Part shown: positions 12,116 to 25,251 of the stretch, one piece after another | Numbering within the stretch: position 1 is the stretch's first letter | Layout of the letters: each line of letters starts with the position of its first letter | Assembly: GCA_900618425.1 (NCBI GenBank) | Contig: UZAN01040515.1 | Coordinates: 8,176-72,175 of the forward strand | From: Echinostoma caproni | Taxonomy: Eukaryota; Platyhelminthes; Trematoda; Plagiorchiida; Echinostomatidae | Reading direction: 5' to 3' | DNA length: 64,000 nucleotides | Position numbers and translations under genes: made by a program | Notes under the pieces: generated by a model | Told to the model about the DNA's origin: nothing | Seen by the model: only the letters and a program-made list of their open reading frames with translations | Databases searched by the model: none

Positions 12116-15100
12116 AAAGATGGATAGAGAGCTTCTGCAATGTTCTGGATGGCCCATATTTTAGGTCGGGGCTTTATTAGCTTTAATTTTTTCTTGTTTG
12201 AAGCCTCCAAATGTATAGTTCGTAATCAGATACTCTCTTGAAGCTACCAAAACATTATAGGTTTCAAAAATGATTGACAAAAACTCACAGAAAAATACCT
12301 CATATAACAAACACGTACAAATATTCATTCACTCGGGTAGATTGGTGGTGCCATTTGGTGTTTTGCTTTCCATAAGCGAATTTATCCAGTGACTTGTTTT
12401 GTTCATAGTATAAAGCTATTTTATCACTGTTTCCGTGAAATAAAATTCCTCCAACCAAAAAATTCTTATAAATCGTCATTGTTTAGTTTGAATCACTTTC
12501 CGCATTGTGCAAATTAAAAAAAAGATTTGAGAAAATTTCATCCATTCTATGGAAACCAGTTTATAAATAATTGTTAGTGAAATTTACACCCCAATTTATA
12601 AAACTATGGATATTCATTGTTTAAAAGCATCCCGAAAATACCCCATATATATAGTTTTCCGACTTTAACTGAAAATTATAAATATTCTGTGAGATACCGG
12701 CTTTCGTTCCAACCTTTTTCCTACATCCAGAAAAGTTGAACACTCCGTAAACGAACGCCCCTCTTCCATCTGTTCTTCAGGCTGATCTCCCATTCGAATC
12801 ACCGTGTTCTTTTCCGAAGGCAACGCTCTGTTAAAAAATTTCAACATTTGAAAAATCCGCGCCAAACAGCTTGTCTTAGACAAGTATATGTTCAACTTGC
12901 ATCACTGCTTTCTTTGGTTCTCATACGGTTCTCCACAAGTTCAAACACTGAATGAATAAGGATGAGGGTAGTGGATGGATATATGATCACGGTAAAGGTG
13001 TTATTTGGTCCAAACAACGGAGAACAACATGGAGAGAGATGGATATTTTTTGAAATGAATGACCTCAACATGTTCCAGATTCCCATGGCAACGAGAAGAA
13101 TCATGTATGGGTACATGGTAATTAGGATTAAGGTCTTTATTTTGCTTGGGAACTCTCTCTAGAGGAACGTGACGTGAATCGCATGAAGAACCTAGAAAGG
13201 GTGGTAGCTCACCGTTGGACAAAACGGCAACCGAATACTTCTGTTGACTAAAAAAAGCTCTGTAAACTGGAAATATATATGTATTTATTCAACTATTTAA
13301 ACTTTAAACTAGGATGAAAGGTGGTTCTCGCCCGGAATGCATACTCCATTTGTCCCGATAAAGTTAGGCTTTGCTGCATGTGATTGGTTGCCGGATAAGT
13401 GAGTAAGCAAGCAGGAACGTATGTATGGCTGTATGCGTGCAACTAAGTTGGTAAGTAGTCATGCACGTAGATGTATCTATTTATTTGCGTGTACGTCCAC
13501 ATATGAATGTGCGCATGTAAGGGTTCATGTATGTGTGTGCATGTATTAAACCCTGTAGGAAATCAACAATAAGTATTCATGATCATATCTAGAGTTGAGG
13601 CATAGTGATGAATTGGGCCTTGAAAGTGGTAGTGTTAAGTTAATGCCTCAAGAACGTTTATTCCTGTGAAATCCGTGTTCCACTAGAGAATATGTTCCAG
13701 ATAACTGCACACAGTGAATTCTTATAGGCAGGGTTTTGTTTTGTTTGGACAGGCAGAAGGACAGAAATTTCCATGTTGTGCTACGTGTGCGTCCCATTTG
13801 GAATGAGTACAACTGAGGAGGTGGGTGGTTTTACAACTATCATTTCTCCAAATTCCCTCTTGACCAGAAAAGGTCCGTTAGAAGACCCCGTAGAATGAGA
13901 CATGTTTTGTATGGCGATGAAGAACAATGACATAGGAATTAGATTGGAATCACTAAGAAACCTGAGGGGACTGACTGGTTCTGCTAAGAAACCTGGGAGG
14001 AAGAGGGAAACAACACGTTAATGAAGAACAATGGGTTTTCCTTGGTTAGTGGTTTAAGGTCGACTTTAGAGAACTCAGGACATGCACATACACCAAAACA
14101 TACCAGAAAAAATAATACACTACAGATGCTCACTTAGATCTCAAGTGTATAAGAACATTTTTTCGCATGAAACACAAATATAAATCGGGCCAGAAAAGAT
14201 TTATTTTGAATGCTACTAATATATATTCTACATAAACAGAAAATTGTCACATTTTTACAGTTTGAATGATTCCAGTGATGTTATTGGCACCTTTGGCGTT
14301 TGAAATCAAACAAACAACAAACTTTTGGTTAGAGTTTATTTTATCGAATAAGACCTCATTGCTCATTGCTTTCCGCCTTGTTGTTCACGGTATAGAAATA
14401 GCTTACCGTCTAATATGATACGTTCATAGTTGTTTCTTTTCTGTACGGATGCTTTGATTTTGCAAAGTAAATCCAACATGTCCTGTTTTTATCTAATAAA
14501 TTCCCAACCGCTGGGTTGCAACGCTAATGTACACACATGTATGGCAGAACGTGATCCCAGCATATCTAACGGGTACTGGCTGTATACTTGTTGGATAAGA
14601 GGATTGTTCGAGCATCATTGGAGATTGTCAAAACAGCAAAACGCATGAATTCGCATTGGGCACTACTGAGACGTATTTGTTACCAACATCCATTTGTTCA
14701 CTGTTAAGAGTAGATCAATGCATGCATGTTTTTCATGTTTGAACTCTAGTTTAGAGGACAGTATCCAAGACAAATCGGTATATCATCACGTCCCGTATCA
14801 CAACTACAAAATTATTTTCTCAAACATATGATAGTGATTCTCTGTATTTCACATATTCTATCATTCAACTGAACCTGTTTACTTTTCCAAACCAAACACT
14901 GAACGAGCTTATTAGGACCTCTAAAAATATATCAAACCTAGGCAGATATCCCGGTTTCGAAAACGAAAAGCAAAAAAAGGCTATGTCATTCAGAATTACT
15001 CACTTTATCATCTGAACCGTGATGATAACAAACCCTAAACAGAACATATTCCTCTGAATGCTCGCGGAACACGACAACAACTACACATCAACTTCTAACA

Positions 15101-17800
15101 CAGTACTCGTATTAGTACCCTTCATATTATAGCGATATCAATAAGTAGGAAAATCGAAGGTCCCTAAAAGCTACATGACGCAACACTATTGAATGATGCA
15201 TCCAAAGTTGGGAAGTGCGGTTTTACTCAATTGATAAACGTGTTCAAATAATGGATCACAAAGTCAATATAGTTCAAAACTTTTTACATTGCCCGGTAAC
15301 TTATAATCCGAAATACACAATTTTTATCCCCATTTTAATTTGAAACGTGCAGAAATGACTACGTCGACTTCCATTACTATGCGTTCTCCAACAAAACACC
15401 ATTCGGTATGTTTCCCTTAGGCCATCGACGAAAAGGATCATGCATTTAACCCCCGTCTCCCGCGGTGAGCAATCATAATCCTACCTGGTGGAAATCATTC
15501 TTTTAATTGCCACCCAACACACCGGACGTTTAGCACAAATTAGGATTCTCCTAGAACAATTTGAACTTAACTGTGAACATAGCCTCATTTTATTCCTGTC
15601 ATGTATTCTACTATAGAGACCTAAGCATGTCCAATTACACCAGTACGTCCATAGTAATCATAATTAGGACGAGGTACATCGAAACTGAAACGTGTGCCCA
15701 TCATTCGTAGACATAATGTATAAGTTTACAATTCAGCATCAGAATTCGAAATCCAGTTGACTCTGTAGACAGGGGTCTTCTAGGTAGTATTATCAGGTGA
15801 TCATGGTACATGCTCCTTCTGTGTCCACTTCAATTGTCCCACTGAAACTTTGGACAAGAATTTTCATTGGATCTTTTGTGCTAAATATCGCGGAGGTAAA
15901 TAGTCTCGTCTGTTTTCTGAAATTCATAATCTCAGACAGTTTTCTATTCACACAAGATAAAGGACTTGTTGGAATTAGCCGACACAGTTCTGACGTTGAA
16001 TGTTTCCAGCAAATAATGGTATTTTTACACGTCTGCGCGTCATTCGCCAGTGCTCCCTAAGAGGTGACCTTTGCTATATTAATTTTACCGTATGAGCTCA
16101 GGAAGCCCTTGCTCTTGTGCACTGAATTCAACTTGAACTGATCGGTTTCTCAAATAATTTCCTTGTGTATTTTTCCTGTTTAGTGCACATGCATTACTAC
16201 CAATGTGTTAAGAGCTCAGAGGTGGATGTCCTATGGTCACAGAATAAGTTAACAGACCCTAATGCTAAATGGCTTGAAGATTCTATACATTTAAACTGTA
16301 TGTCCTTTGTTACTTAGAAACGGATCTTTCTTGTAAAAACATCGAACAGAAGAGTCTGTATATCAAGTGTGGACATCCCGCTGTCCAAGACAAAATCAGT
16401 CCAATTTTGGCTTCTCGGTGGTTTTCCTTTCCCACGGTACCGTCGAATTTGTAAAGAAGCTTAGTGCGTAAAACGTCTACAGATGATTTGATAGTTTTTG
16501 AAATTTTACGAAGTCTCTACAATTTATCATTACAGACCACATATTTGTAACTAGATGATTTTACTCCACAGGTGGATATCCGACACCTGTCTAGGGGGGA
16601 GCACTTAGCTCTGCCCACCCAGCGAAAAAACAACGGTGAAGGATAAACTCGATTCCTAGCGGATCATCGGTTGTTCTTATCTAGCCCTCGTCGGACGGCT
16701 ACATGGTGTTCTAATTCAGCCGAACAGTTGCCCCAAATTGACCAAGCGACCGTTGGCTTGGCTCAGTCCAAAATTGCAGATCCCATTGGACCCCATGTAT
16801 TAAGTCAGATCATTCACTAGTTCTGCTACGCTTCACTCTTCAACTCATCGGTCATCGGCAAAAATTGCCTCCTCAGTTAGGTTATCATCGTCTGTGCCAT
16901 CCATCCGTCTGCGCACGTTAGAATGAGAAGCTGGCGCAGGAGCGCGATTGGGTAGAATAGGTATCTTTCATCTTCCAGGCTGTGTTGCGAAAGACTCTGT
17001 AACTGGCTTTTTGGAGACACTGAAGGATGCAGCAACTAACCCACAGCTGGGGCGTTCTGTTGTCATTTCTCATTAGATCAGAATGCCTGAATTGTTATGC
17101 ATGCACAGTTAGGGTTTGAAATCCGTGTTAACCATGATAGTTTACTTTCTTCCTCGTCCTCCACATAGACACAACCCTCGCTATCTTGTACTTTATCTGT
17201 TAGTTTGTGTAAATTGTGAGCTTCGCAGCTATCAGAAAATTCCTCTGCACTGTATCTTGCTTCATGATGAGGATCATCTCAGATCGGTAAGCAATCATGC
17301 TTCGAATTCGTACCCTTTTAGGGCTGCGATCGCAGTTTCCATTAATATTTGTGTTCTGTCAATTTCTACATTTGCTCAAATCAGTTGTGACTGGTCACCT
17401 TGATAGTGGTATTGTCTTGTTAATTGTTTTCTGCATAAGATATTCATGACCTACCGTAGAACGATTGAATTCAAAGTGTCACTTGATGATTCTTTTTCTT
17501 GTGTGTATTCAACTGACGGTTGTTACCAAGTTTGTTTACCAGTGTGCCATTCCTTGTTTCTTATATTACCATTATGGTATTTTTCCGGTTCTTGTGGTGT
17601 TTCAATGATATCTCTCGATTTTCCTACTACAATAAACCGCACATCCGCTTTATCCTCAGGTCAATAAATAATTATTAATATATATCTGAATGCGAGTGAG
17701 CTGCTATAAGAGTTCCGAGAACCTTTCCCACTTGCTCCCTGCTGACGTCTATGAACATCAAATTTCAAGTGAGTAATGGAGGATTTCAATCATTTTCAAA
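12116..17800. other. no recognisable gene
   Basis: Mostly AT-rich with short frames. Between about 13380 and 13550 the plus strand is a degenerate purine-pyrimidine stretch of GTATG/TGTGCA words, probably an eroded microsatellite. From about 16560 to 17060 the DNA is more GC-rich and looks repeat-like, but I could not place it in a family. Confidence 0.5.
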
Positions 17801-18012
17801 GGTGAATTCGTCGTGCATGTTGCAAATAAAGCAATAACTGAAAAGCTAGGAAGCACAGGACAGCTGCTTCCCCTGGTTGGGTCAAATTACCAGTGCGAAT
17901 CCATCGACCCAACTGGGGATCGAACCCGGGACCTCATGGGCAGAACGCAAGCACGCTACCCACACGGCCACCGCGCAGTTGATCAGATCGCTTTTCATTT
18001 TCCATTTACACG
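17801..18012 (-). repeat. SINE-2 copy E (tRNA-derived SINE)
   Basis: Read on the minus strand, the head is GTGGCCGTGTGGGTAGC (A-box) followed by GAGGTCCCGGGTTCGATCCC (B-box), then CAGTTGGGTCGATGGATTCG and GACCCAACCAGGGGAAGCAG. The tail contains GCTTTATTTGC and ends ACGACGAATTCACC. The same order is found at 32295-32520 and, truncated, at 18098-18232. Head and tail differ from SINE-1, so this is a separate family. Confidence 0.8.
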
Positions 18013-18097
18013 ATAAATCACAACCCACCTTTACGAGCTCATCTCAGCACTAGCCTCCGGGTTATGACACAATTGGAAACATTGACAGCCTGACTAC
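18013..18097. repeat. spacer shared with the SINE-2 copy at 32.3 kb
   Basis: CACAACCCACCTTTACGAGC, CAGCACTAGCCTCC and GGTTATGAC, then TTGGAAACATTGACA, match the bases that follow the other SINE-2 copy (32521-32606) in the same order. The shared unit is therefore longer than the tRNA-like SINE alone. Confidence 0.65.
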
Positions 18098-18232
18098 GTG
18101 AGGTCCCGGGTTCGACTCCCAGTTGGGTCGACGGATTCGCACTGCTGATGAGACCTAACCAGGTTGAAACAGCTGTCCATTGCTTCTTAGCTTTCAGTTC
18201 ACGCTTCATTTTCTATATACACAACGAATTCA
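18098..18232 (+). repeat. SINE-2 copy G, 5'-truncated, inverted relative to copy E
   Basis: The plus strand starts within the tRNA-like head (TGAGGTCCCGGGTTCGA) and runs through TCGACGGATTCGCACTGCTG, AACCAGGTTGAAACAGCTG and CTTAGCTTTCAG to ACACAACGAATTCAC. It is the reverse complement in arrangement of 17801-17937, forming an imperfect inverted repeat with arms of about 135 bp and a loop of about 160 bp. Confidence 0.75.
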
Positions 18233-19210
18233 CGTTTGAAAATATCATCTTTGTGTAACTGTTTGGTCGAAATTTGCCTATACAGCAGATTCCTCTATTC
18301 CATATATGATACCTGAAGTAGTGGGCAGTGCTGATGAGGACACGGATTGTGCCAGCTTTCCGGTGTAAGCTTAAACTATTTCACATTTCCCCCACCAAAC
18401 CACGTGATTTTTCTCTTTCTTGTTTCAACCCTCTCACTTTCTGTGATTGGTAAGACAATGACTGTTTTGACTGAAATGAAAATCTGAAAGCCTGCACCGA
18501 CGAAGTAAATAGAACAAAAATATGGTCTACTGATGATACCATTGACTTACGACGCTTGGTTTCATGGAGTTGGTCTGACTGACAGCCGTCATACTAACAT
18601 TGGGCTAATCACCGGCAATTCGTCCTTGTTGAATCGGAGTGAAACGTTTCAGACAACCGGGTAGATCTGGCTGTCATATCAGCGTACATCTCAGAACTGT
18701 CTTCTATTTCGCTACCGAGAAAGACTTCTGCAATCGCCTGCAAACTATCACCCTCGCATGCCTCTGAATGTGACATCAGTCAAATCGCGAACTATAGGAT
18801 TGCTGATCTATGACAGTCCCATTTGACCATCTGTCACATTTTGGGGGAATTCGGAAATGTGATCGTCTATTCGCGAGCGGCAACTGTCAAATCACCCGAT
18901 GTTCTTCAACAAACACAAGTTTACAATTTATTATCTTGGATAAAGTGAAGTGATAGGCACAGGTAATGTTCCAATCAAATATAAATTAAATTGACGATTT
19001 ACTACGTAACAGTTACTTGATGTACATCGCCATCAACTGTGCATTAGTTTGAATGCGGCATTTGACCGATCCCCTCAGTATTTGATTGATGATGGAAAAG
19101 GAAGTGAAGCCCTCACGAATATATATTGTAAGAACCGAATCAACGAAATGAGTTGGAATCACCATTAACACACGTGTAATCCCTTTTTCGTTCAATTCAA
19201 GTGGCTCTTG
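18233..19210. other. no recognisable gene
   Basis: No coding signal or repeat family recognised on either strand. Confidence 0.45.
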
Positions 19211-19433
19211 TTTCAAGTCAAGTCAAGGAATGGCTTTATACACCTCGAGAGGTGGATATTCAGCAAGGATATTCCGCCAGAGTAGGAATGTTTCATAGTT
19301 TAGCTTACTTTTTCGTTGACCCTCATGAATCGGTAAGCGTACCGTGAGGTCACACTCGCATACGGTGAACCCTTTACGACTAGCCGGAGAGAAATGATCG
19401 ATAGGTGAACAGGGTGTGAGACTACACAGCACA
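19211..19433 (-). repeat. probable 3' end of a non-LTR retrotransposon with short TTGAC tail
   Basis: On the minus strand the sequence reads GTATAAAGCCATTC followed by CTTGACTTGACTTGAA (about 19228-19211). An A-rich signal just before tandem TTGAC units is typical of a LINE 3' end, and the same ending occurs on the plus strand at 51166-51195. The frame upstream is open for about 70 codons but shows no RT block I recognise, so the family and the 5' limit are uncertain. Confidence 0.4.
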
Positions 19434-20590
19434 CTACATGATGCTGACTAATGTGTTATTTTCTGCGAAGTAGAACTGTTGCCCTGGTACCTCACCTTTG
19501 TTGAGTTGACTGATTTTCCAGTTCTAACTGAAGTTTGGGTCAGCTCATTTATTGGGGAAGAAAATGCACTTTATTCATGGTCTACATAATCAAATGCACA
19601 GAGTTTATTGACTCAAATGGTTGAAAAAGAGAAAAGGTCTGCCTTTTGGTTGTAGTGATATGGAGCTTATGGAACGGGTGTGCTAACCAATCAAAGTGCT
19701 CTTGGGCTGTCAGATTCAGCCATTTTAACGACTAGACGAAACGTGTGTGCTGCATGTTCTGTTGAGCCCTAAAGTACCGATCGGAAGCTTGTTAGACAGC
19801 AACAATAATTGGTAACAATCATCAGGTCTTCTGGATAACTTTTGCTTAGGGTGTACTATATATCATTGCATGAACCCAATATATTCCAACGTTTCAATTA
19901 AATGAATAAAGCCAAATTCAGACACTTCGAGATAAATATAGATCGCCCAATGTTAGTTCAACATATTGTGTTTTACATATGAACAGGAACTATTGGTTCA
20001 CATCCTCCACATGTTTTGTCCTGGTACATCAGGTTATTCGGTAACTAAAGTAAAGTCCCGACAATCATGCATATGGTTTGTCTAATGAGTTTATTACCAA
20101 ATTAACGACGAAGTCACTTGTCACGTAACAGATCTGCTCATAGTATGCGATGCCATGCTGAATGATCAGAACACTGCGACATAAGTTACAATGCGATCGC
20201 TCACTGAAGTTTTCAAATACCCAGATCCGTTAGAATGTAACACAATTTGCAGGTGGTTAGTTTTATAATATACTTCTCCCTTTTAAAACACGTGAGAATC
20301 GTTTACTCAGATTAACTGTCGTGTCGTCAAACTTTTGTATTTATTTAAAATACTAATGATGCATTGGTTGCCGTTTTTTCACAAAATCTGGGAATTTTTT
20401 TCTTTTGATTGTTTTACTTGTTCATCAGAAACTTTGATACGGTTAACTTGCCACGTTTGGAAATAACAAATTCAGTGTAGGTTAAACAATCAGTTAATCA
20501 AATAAACAGTTAATCAATCAGAGGAGCATTTGGTCGGTTAATCGGTGCACCGCTCATTTATGTAATGCGTTCATTAAGTCCGGGGATGTG
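19434..20590. other. no recognisable gene
   Basis: AT-rich. Three near-tandem copies of CAGTTAATCAA-like words occur at about 20490-20520. Nothing else recognised. Confidence 0.45.
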
Positions 20591-21290
20591 NNNNNNNNNN
20601 NNNNNNNNNNNNNNNNNNNNNNNNNNNNNNNNNNNNNNNNNNNNNNNNNNNNNNNNNNNNNNNNNNNNNNNNNNNNNNNNNNNNNNNNNNNNNNNNNNNN
20701 NNNNNNNNNNNNNNNNNNNNNNNNNNNNNNNNNNNNNNNNNNNNNNNNNNNNNNNNNNNNNNNNNNNNNNNNNNNNNNNNNNNNNNNNNNNNNNNNNNNN
20801 NNNNNNNNNNNNNNNNNNNNNNNNNNNNNNNNNNNNNNNNNNNNNNNNNNNNNNNNNNNNNNNNNNNNNNNNNNNNNNNNNNNNNNNNNNNNNNNNNNNN
20901 NNNNNNNNNNNNNNNNNNNNNNNNNNNNNNNNNNNNNNNNNNNNNNNNNNNNNNNNNNNNNNNNNNNNNNNNNNNNNNNNNNNNNNNNNNNNNNNNNNNN
21001 NNNNNNNNNNNNNNNNNNNNNNNNNNNNNNNNNNNNNNNNNNNNNNNNNNNNNNNNNNNNNNNNNNNNNNNNNNNNNNNNNNNNNNNNNNNNNNNNNNNN
21101 NNNNNNNNNNNNNNNNNNNNNNNNNNNNNNNNNNNNNNNNNNNNNNNNNNNNNNNNNNNNNNNNNNNNNNNNNNNNNNNNNNNNNNNNNNNNNNNNNNNN
21201 NNNNNNNNNNNNNNNNNNNNNNNNNNNNNNNNNNNNNNNNNNNNNNNNNNNNNNNNNNNNNNNNNNNNNNNNNNNNNNNNNNNNNNNNNN
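20591..21290. other. assembly gap, 700 N
   Basis: A run of exactly 700 N. The flanks (CCGGGGATGTG before, TCTTGGTAGGG after) share no sequence, so the gap size is probably a scaffolding estimate. Any open frame across it is meaningless. Confidence 0.99.
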
Positions 21291-23632
21291 TCTTGGTAGG
21301 GTTTACAATTTGCGTTCACACAATGCCATGCTCAAATCAACTTTTCAGTTCTATTGGACTTTCATCAACATTCACTTTTCGGTTATTTATCCGCCTTTTA
21401 GTCGTTCATTTGGCAAACAAAATGAAGCAACGAATGAACAGAACAGTTTCTGTTTTCTAAATAATGAAGTTGCTCCTATTATGTTTCGGTACTTAACATT
21501 CATTCGATTATTTCAGCAAACCAGGTTGAATGAATAGGCTTGATTGCTGACAATCTTTGAAGGAAATGTAGAACAATAATAGCTTCCTTAAGGACCGTTT
21601 GATACTCAGTACCACGCCAATATCAAAGGAATGGAATGGTGCATGATGAAAGATAGTACCTATACCTATTAAGTCGGATGCCCACAATTTCGTGTTTTGC
21701 TAACGGAGACAGATCACGTGGTTAGTACGTGAGGATAACAAGAATTCCCTCCAATATGAGGGATGGAATTCTACAGTGAATTTGGTGAATATGCCCCGCT
21801 TTTATTTCCTGATAAATCTAATAAAACAGGATTTTATTTCTTGATTTTGACACTTTAGGATTTGTTATTATCGTTCACCCGCACATCAGGAGGGCGCAAA
21901 TAAAGTTCCATTTTTTTATGAAAATAACTGTTTGTTTGATTAAAGTAATTCCGAGTGGTAGCAGCTGTAAATCCACTTTTTTGATGGAAATGTTTGAATG
22001 GATTACTGTTCCTTTTAATTTGTTCTGCAACAAAAGCATTGGAAGGTCAGGTATGATAAGCGGACCTAGAACCAGAATGGAATCCAAGGAGCATGTGTTT
22101 GCGTTGCCGATGACTAGATAATTTGAACTACTAGTTGAGACAGCACAAACGGACGAGTACATTGTCATTTGTTGTTGGTGAAATATAGCAGACGGGTTGT
22201 GTGCAAAACTTTCGGGGCTACGATAACTATTCTGCATTCCGGTTCTTTTACTTGGTGTCATGAACATAGAATGCTGGCCAAAGAGTGATCTTCTCTCCAC
22301 GAATGCAAATGATTTTTACTTTTTCAAGAGAACGTATTCTTTCACGGAAACACACGTCACGCATGAGAAGTTTGCCTCTTCAATGTGGAAGAGTAAACGC
22401 GCTGAAGTCTCAGCATTCGATCAACAATCTGCATTTATTTTCAATTTCTTCAGCTCAAACGTGTCATAATCTTCTCTGAGCGCACCTGATGACTAGAGCT
22501 TCAATATAAATCAACCCACAGTTGAAGTATCTTAAAGGCACAAAATACGGGTATCGGTGGTATTCCTTCAACATCACTTTCAGTTTGGAAATACGTTAAA
22601 ATCTGATTGGTGTGTCTTAGTGAATCGCATATTCTTTTTCATAAAAAATATTAGTTCTATGATTTCCGTTTACTAACGGCCTAATTTTTGTGGACGTTTG
22701 GCACAATTAGAGCTCGGTTGTCAAGTTGGACAATATTTCTTTAAACTCACATAAGTTGCACTCCAAGGAACCTGCTATATACCTGTAAGTATCGAGGCCA
22801 GTTTTCAGGAATGGTCGTGCAAACAATATATATATATATATATTTGCATACCAGTCATATTACGTTTTACTTTTAGCGTTCTGTATCTACTTCTGGTTGA
22901 GAGTGTTATTTTTGTAGCGCAGAACACAAAATGTATGGAAAAGATTTTAAATGATACACATTACTGGAGTCAGCGAATATTATCTATTCCACATTAAATT
23001 CCTTTCTTGGAGTACCACGAATAGGAACAGATAAAGTCTTGTGAAAGGCTTTTGCAAGAAAGTATACGGTAATCTAAGTGATGCTAACTGGATTTGGTGT
23101 CCGCGATAGAAAAGTCACGTGGATCGATCGGGACTCGGTGTGTTGGATCTGCATGTTATATGTCAATGCCCCATCAATGGTGAGGCCGAAGTCACGCAAC
23201 TTAACGGCGGTATGTGTGCCTAAAACGCTGTCTGGGATGTTCGAAGCACTTCAACCTGCGAATCGCTCGGTCCAGGCAGAGTGGAAGAAGGATAATAAAG
23301 TTTAACAGCAAACTAAACTACCTATGTTTCAATAAAGTCTTAGGTTTCCTGAAAATTGAAAAGATACAATCAGTTGGATACACAAACTGATTTTAAAAAC
23401 AACAGATTGTTCTTTGTCAATGCAACAGAACACTGGTCGCCGTGTAGAAATCGTAGCTTCCTGTAAATTACATCCTGCAAATCATCGTTCATTTCTCGAT
23501 GATGTATGGCATCAAATCCCCTAATCGATTTCGATCACGGAGCGATTTAATCTGTTCCGTCAGGGGGTGGGATGCAGTTACCAAATAACGAACAACCAGT
23601 TGTTTGTTTTTTTGGAACAATTTCAGGTAAAC
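21291..23632. other. no confident gene; one unidentified 141-codon frame
   Basis: The minus strand is open from 22300 to 21875. Its first half (for example MTPSKRTGMQNSYRSPESF) has a soluble-protein composition, while the second half is hydrophobic and Lys/Ile-rich as expected from translating AT-rich DNA. No domain is recognised and no clear splice donor was found, so an exon is only a possibility. The rest of the interval shows nothing. Confidence 0.3.
22826..22843. repeat. (AT)n microsatellite
   Basis: Nine uninterrupted AT units. Confidence 0.9.
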
Positions 23633-23767
23633 AGTTGTTTTCAATAATTCATAATCATGCCGTTACAGTTTATATAAAGGGAAATACTTAGGGGTTGGGA
23701 GGAGAAAAATAAAATGTTAGGAATCGCTCACTTCGTGTATGCGTGTCTTTGCGTGTGTGTGTATTGC
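23633..23767. repeat. PLE-1 inverted terminal repeat, left arm
   Basis: The reverse complement of this segment aligns with 25252-25381 over its whole length at roughly 80% by eye. Landmarks in both are GCAATA at the inner end, ACGAAGTGA, ACATTTT, TTCTCCTCCCAACCC, ATATAAACTGTAAC and TTATTGAAAAC at the outer end. The inner end abuts the stop codon of the PLE-1 frame at 23768. Confidence 0.85.
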
Positions 23768-25251
23768 TCACCGCATTCTCAGATCTGTGCTTCCGGGATT
23801 TTCAGTTATGTCACAAAGGTCGTGTGACCCAGTTCTGAGGGATTGGTGTTGTTGTGTGGTGTTTGCTTGTGTGGGTAGGAGGGACAGGGTGGGTTCATGA
23901 ACCCAGGGGAGATGGAGATTTTGGATAAGACGCTTATGGGCACATAGTACGGGGGTCCGATACTTAATACATATGGCCCAAGCTGTAGCCAACCTACGCA
24001 TTCTAACGTATTTGCACCGGTTCGGGGGGACCTGAAAAGTAATGCGAAATGCTTCACTTGGGTTAACACGATGACCAGTGCCTACCAAGTGAGAGAGAAT
24101 CGCATTTGTGATAGTTCCGGAACGACCTCGACTCGGCCAGCGCGGATGGTGTTTTTTCATGCGGATAGATAGCTGCCGTGCCGCGTGACCGACGTAGAGT
24201 GCGTCACAAACGCATCTGAACGAGTAAACGATCATTGAAGCGGTTAACGTCGGTAGTTTATCTTTATTCAGTATGGCTATAAGTGGCGAACTTTTAAAAG
24301 AGCAGCGTAGGTGGGCGGCTTTGAATTTGGCTTTTACAGCTCTATTTAGTTGTCTTATGAAGGTTTGAGCGGCAACTTCACTCTTAAAAGGAAGACTAAT
24401 GAACAGGTGACAGACCTGTTCACCCTATTAGTGTGTACCGTTGGTACCTGTTCCATCATATTTCGTAGAATGAAGCGGTCGGGATAACCATTGCTTTTGA
24501 GCACGTTAGAGATAAACTTGAGTTCATCTTCCAATACTTCTTGTGAGCAGATTCTTCGAGCTCTAGATAACAAACATTTTACCGGGTTTCTTTTTAGCTT
24601 AAACAGAACATAACTTTAAAAATTCGTGTATTGGAGCTACATCACGTCTTCTGATGAGGTGTACATCTGGAAATGATATTCGATAATCTGTTTCTACCTC
24701 CTTTGTGAATTTTATGGCCTTGTATGCGGAGTTGAACATTTCTAGCAGTTGATCCAGTTTCCAGTTTGAATCAGCTGTACAAAATATGTCGTCTACAGAA
24801 CGACAATATTTATGAATAAGAGTGCCTGTTAATTGGTTATTATCTAGCATTATCATGAAAAATTCCGCCGAAAATGGCCCTAGTGATGATCTCATTGCTA
24901 CTTCGTCGTTTTGCCGTTAGACCGTTCCGTTGAAAAGAAATTGAACGTCACCCGTGCACCAAAATAAAAAGTTCGCGCCGCCCTTCTGTGGGTACACCCA
25001 AATTAATTTCTTTATCAGTAAGATGCTTTATCACAAACTGGATGATTTCCACTAGTGGCACATTTGGGAAAAGTGACGTGGTATCAATGGACAGCATCAC
25101 CTTTTCTCACAAATCTATATTTCGTATTGCTTCAACAAACTAGAAGGTATGCTTAACACGATATGCCGACCAACGTTTTCTTTCTGGTTCAAGGATTTCA
25201 TCCAACCATTGAGCGACAGCATGGTGAGGAGAATTTGTCATCGATAGGTGT
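23768..25251 (-). pseudogene. PLE-1: Penelope-like element with RT and GIY-YIG endonuclease, 5'-truncated and broken
   Basis: Minus strand, in order: PHHAVAQWLDEILEPERKRW (about 25225-25165), LSIDTTSLFPNVPLVEI with preceding stops (about 25100-25045), SSLGPFSAEFF then HKYCRSVDDIFCTADSN (about 24890-24770, the RT catalytic box with SVDD in place of YVDD), RRICSQEVLEDELKF and NGYPDRFILRNMMEQV (about 24555-24465), then KDKLPTLTASMIVYSFRC and the GIY-YIG core CDALYVGHAARQLSIRMKKH (about 24210-24150) with HLVGTGHRVNPSEAF further on. This is the canonical RT to GIY-YIG order of Penelope-like retroelements. The N-terminal domain is missing, and in-frame stops (around 25140 and 25108) and a frame change near 24900-24940 make it a pseudogene. 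The GIY-YIG part is one continuous frame from about 24355 to 23768. Confidence 0.93.

Noticed and set aside
13380..13550. Possible tandem-repeat or CRISPR-like array
   Set aside because: No regular unit or spacing; it is degenerate GT/AT-rich simple sequence.
20558..21460. Long open frames across the 700-N gap
   Set aside because: They are open only because N codons cannot be stops.
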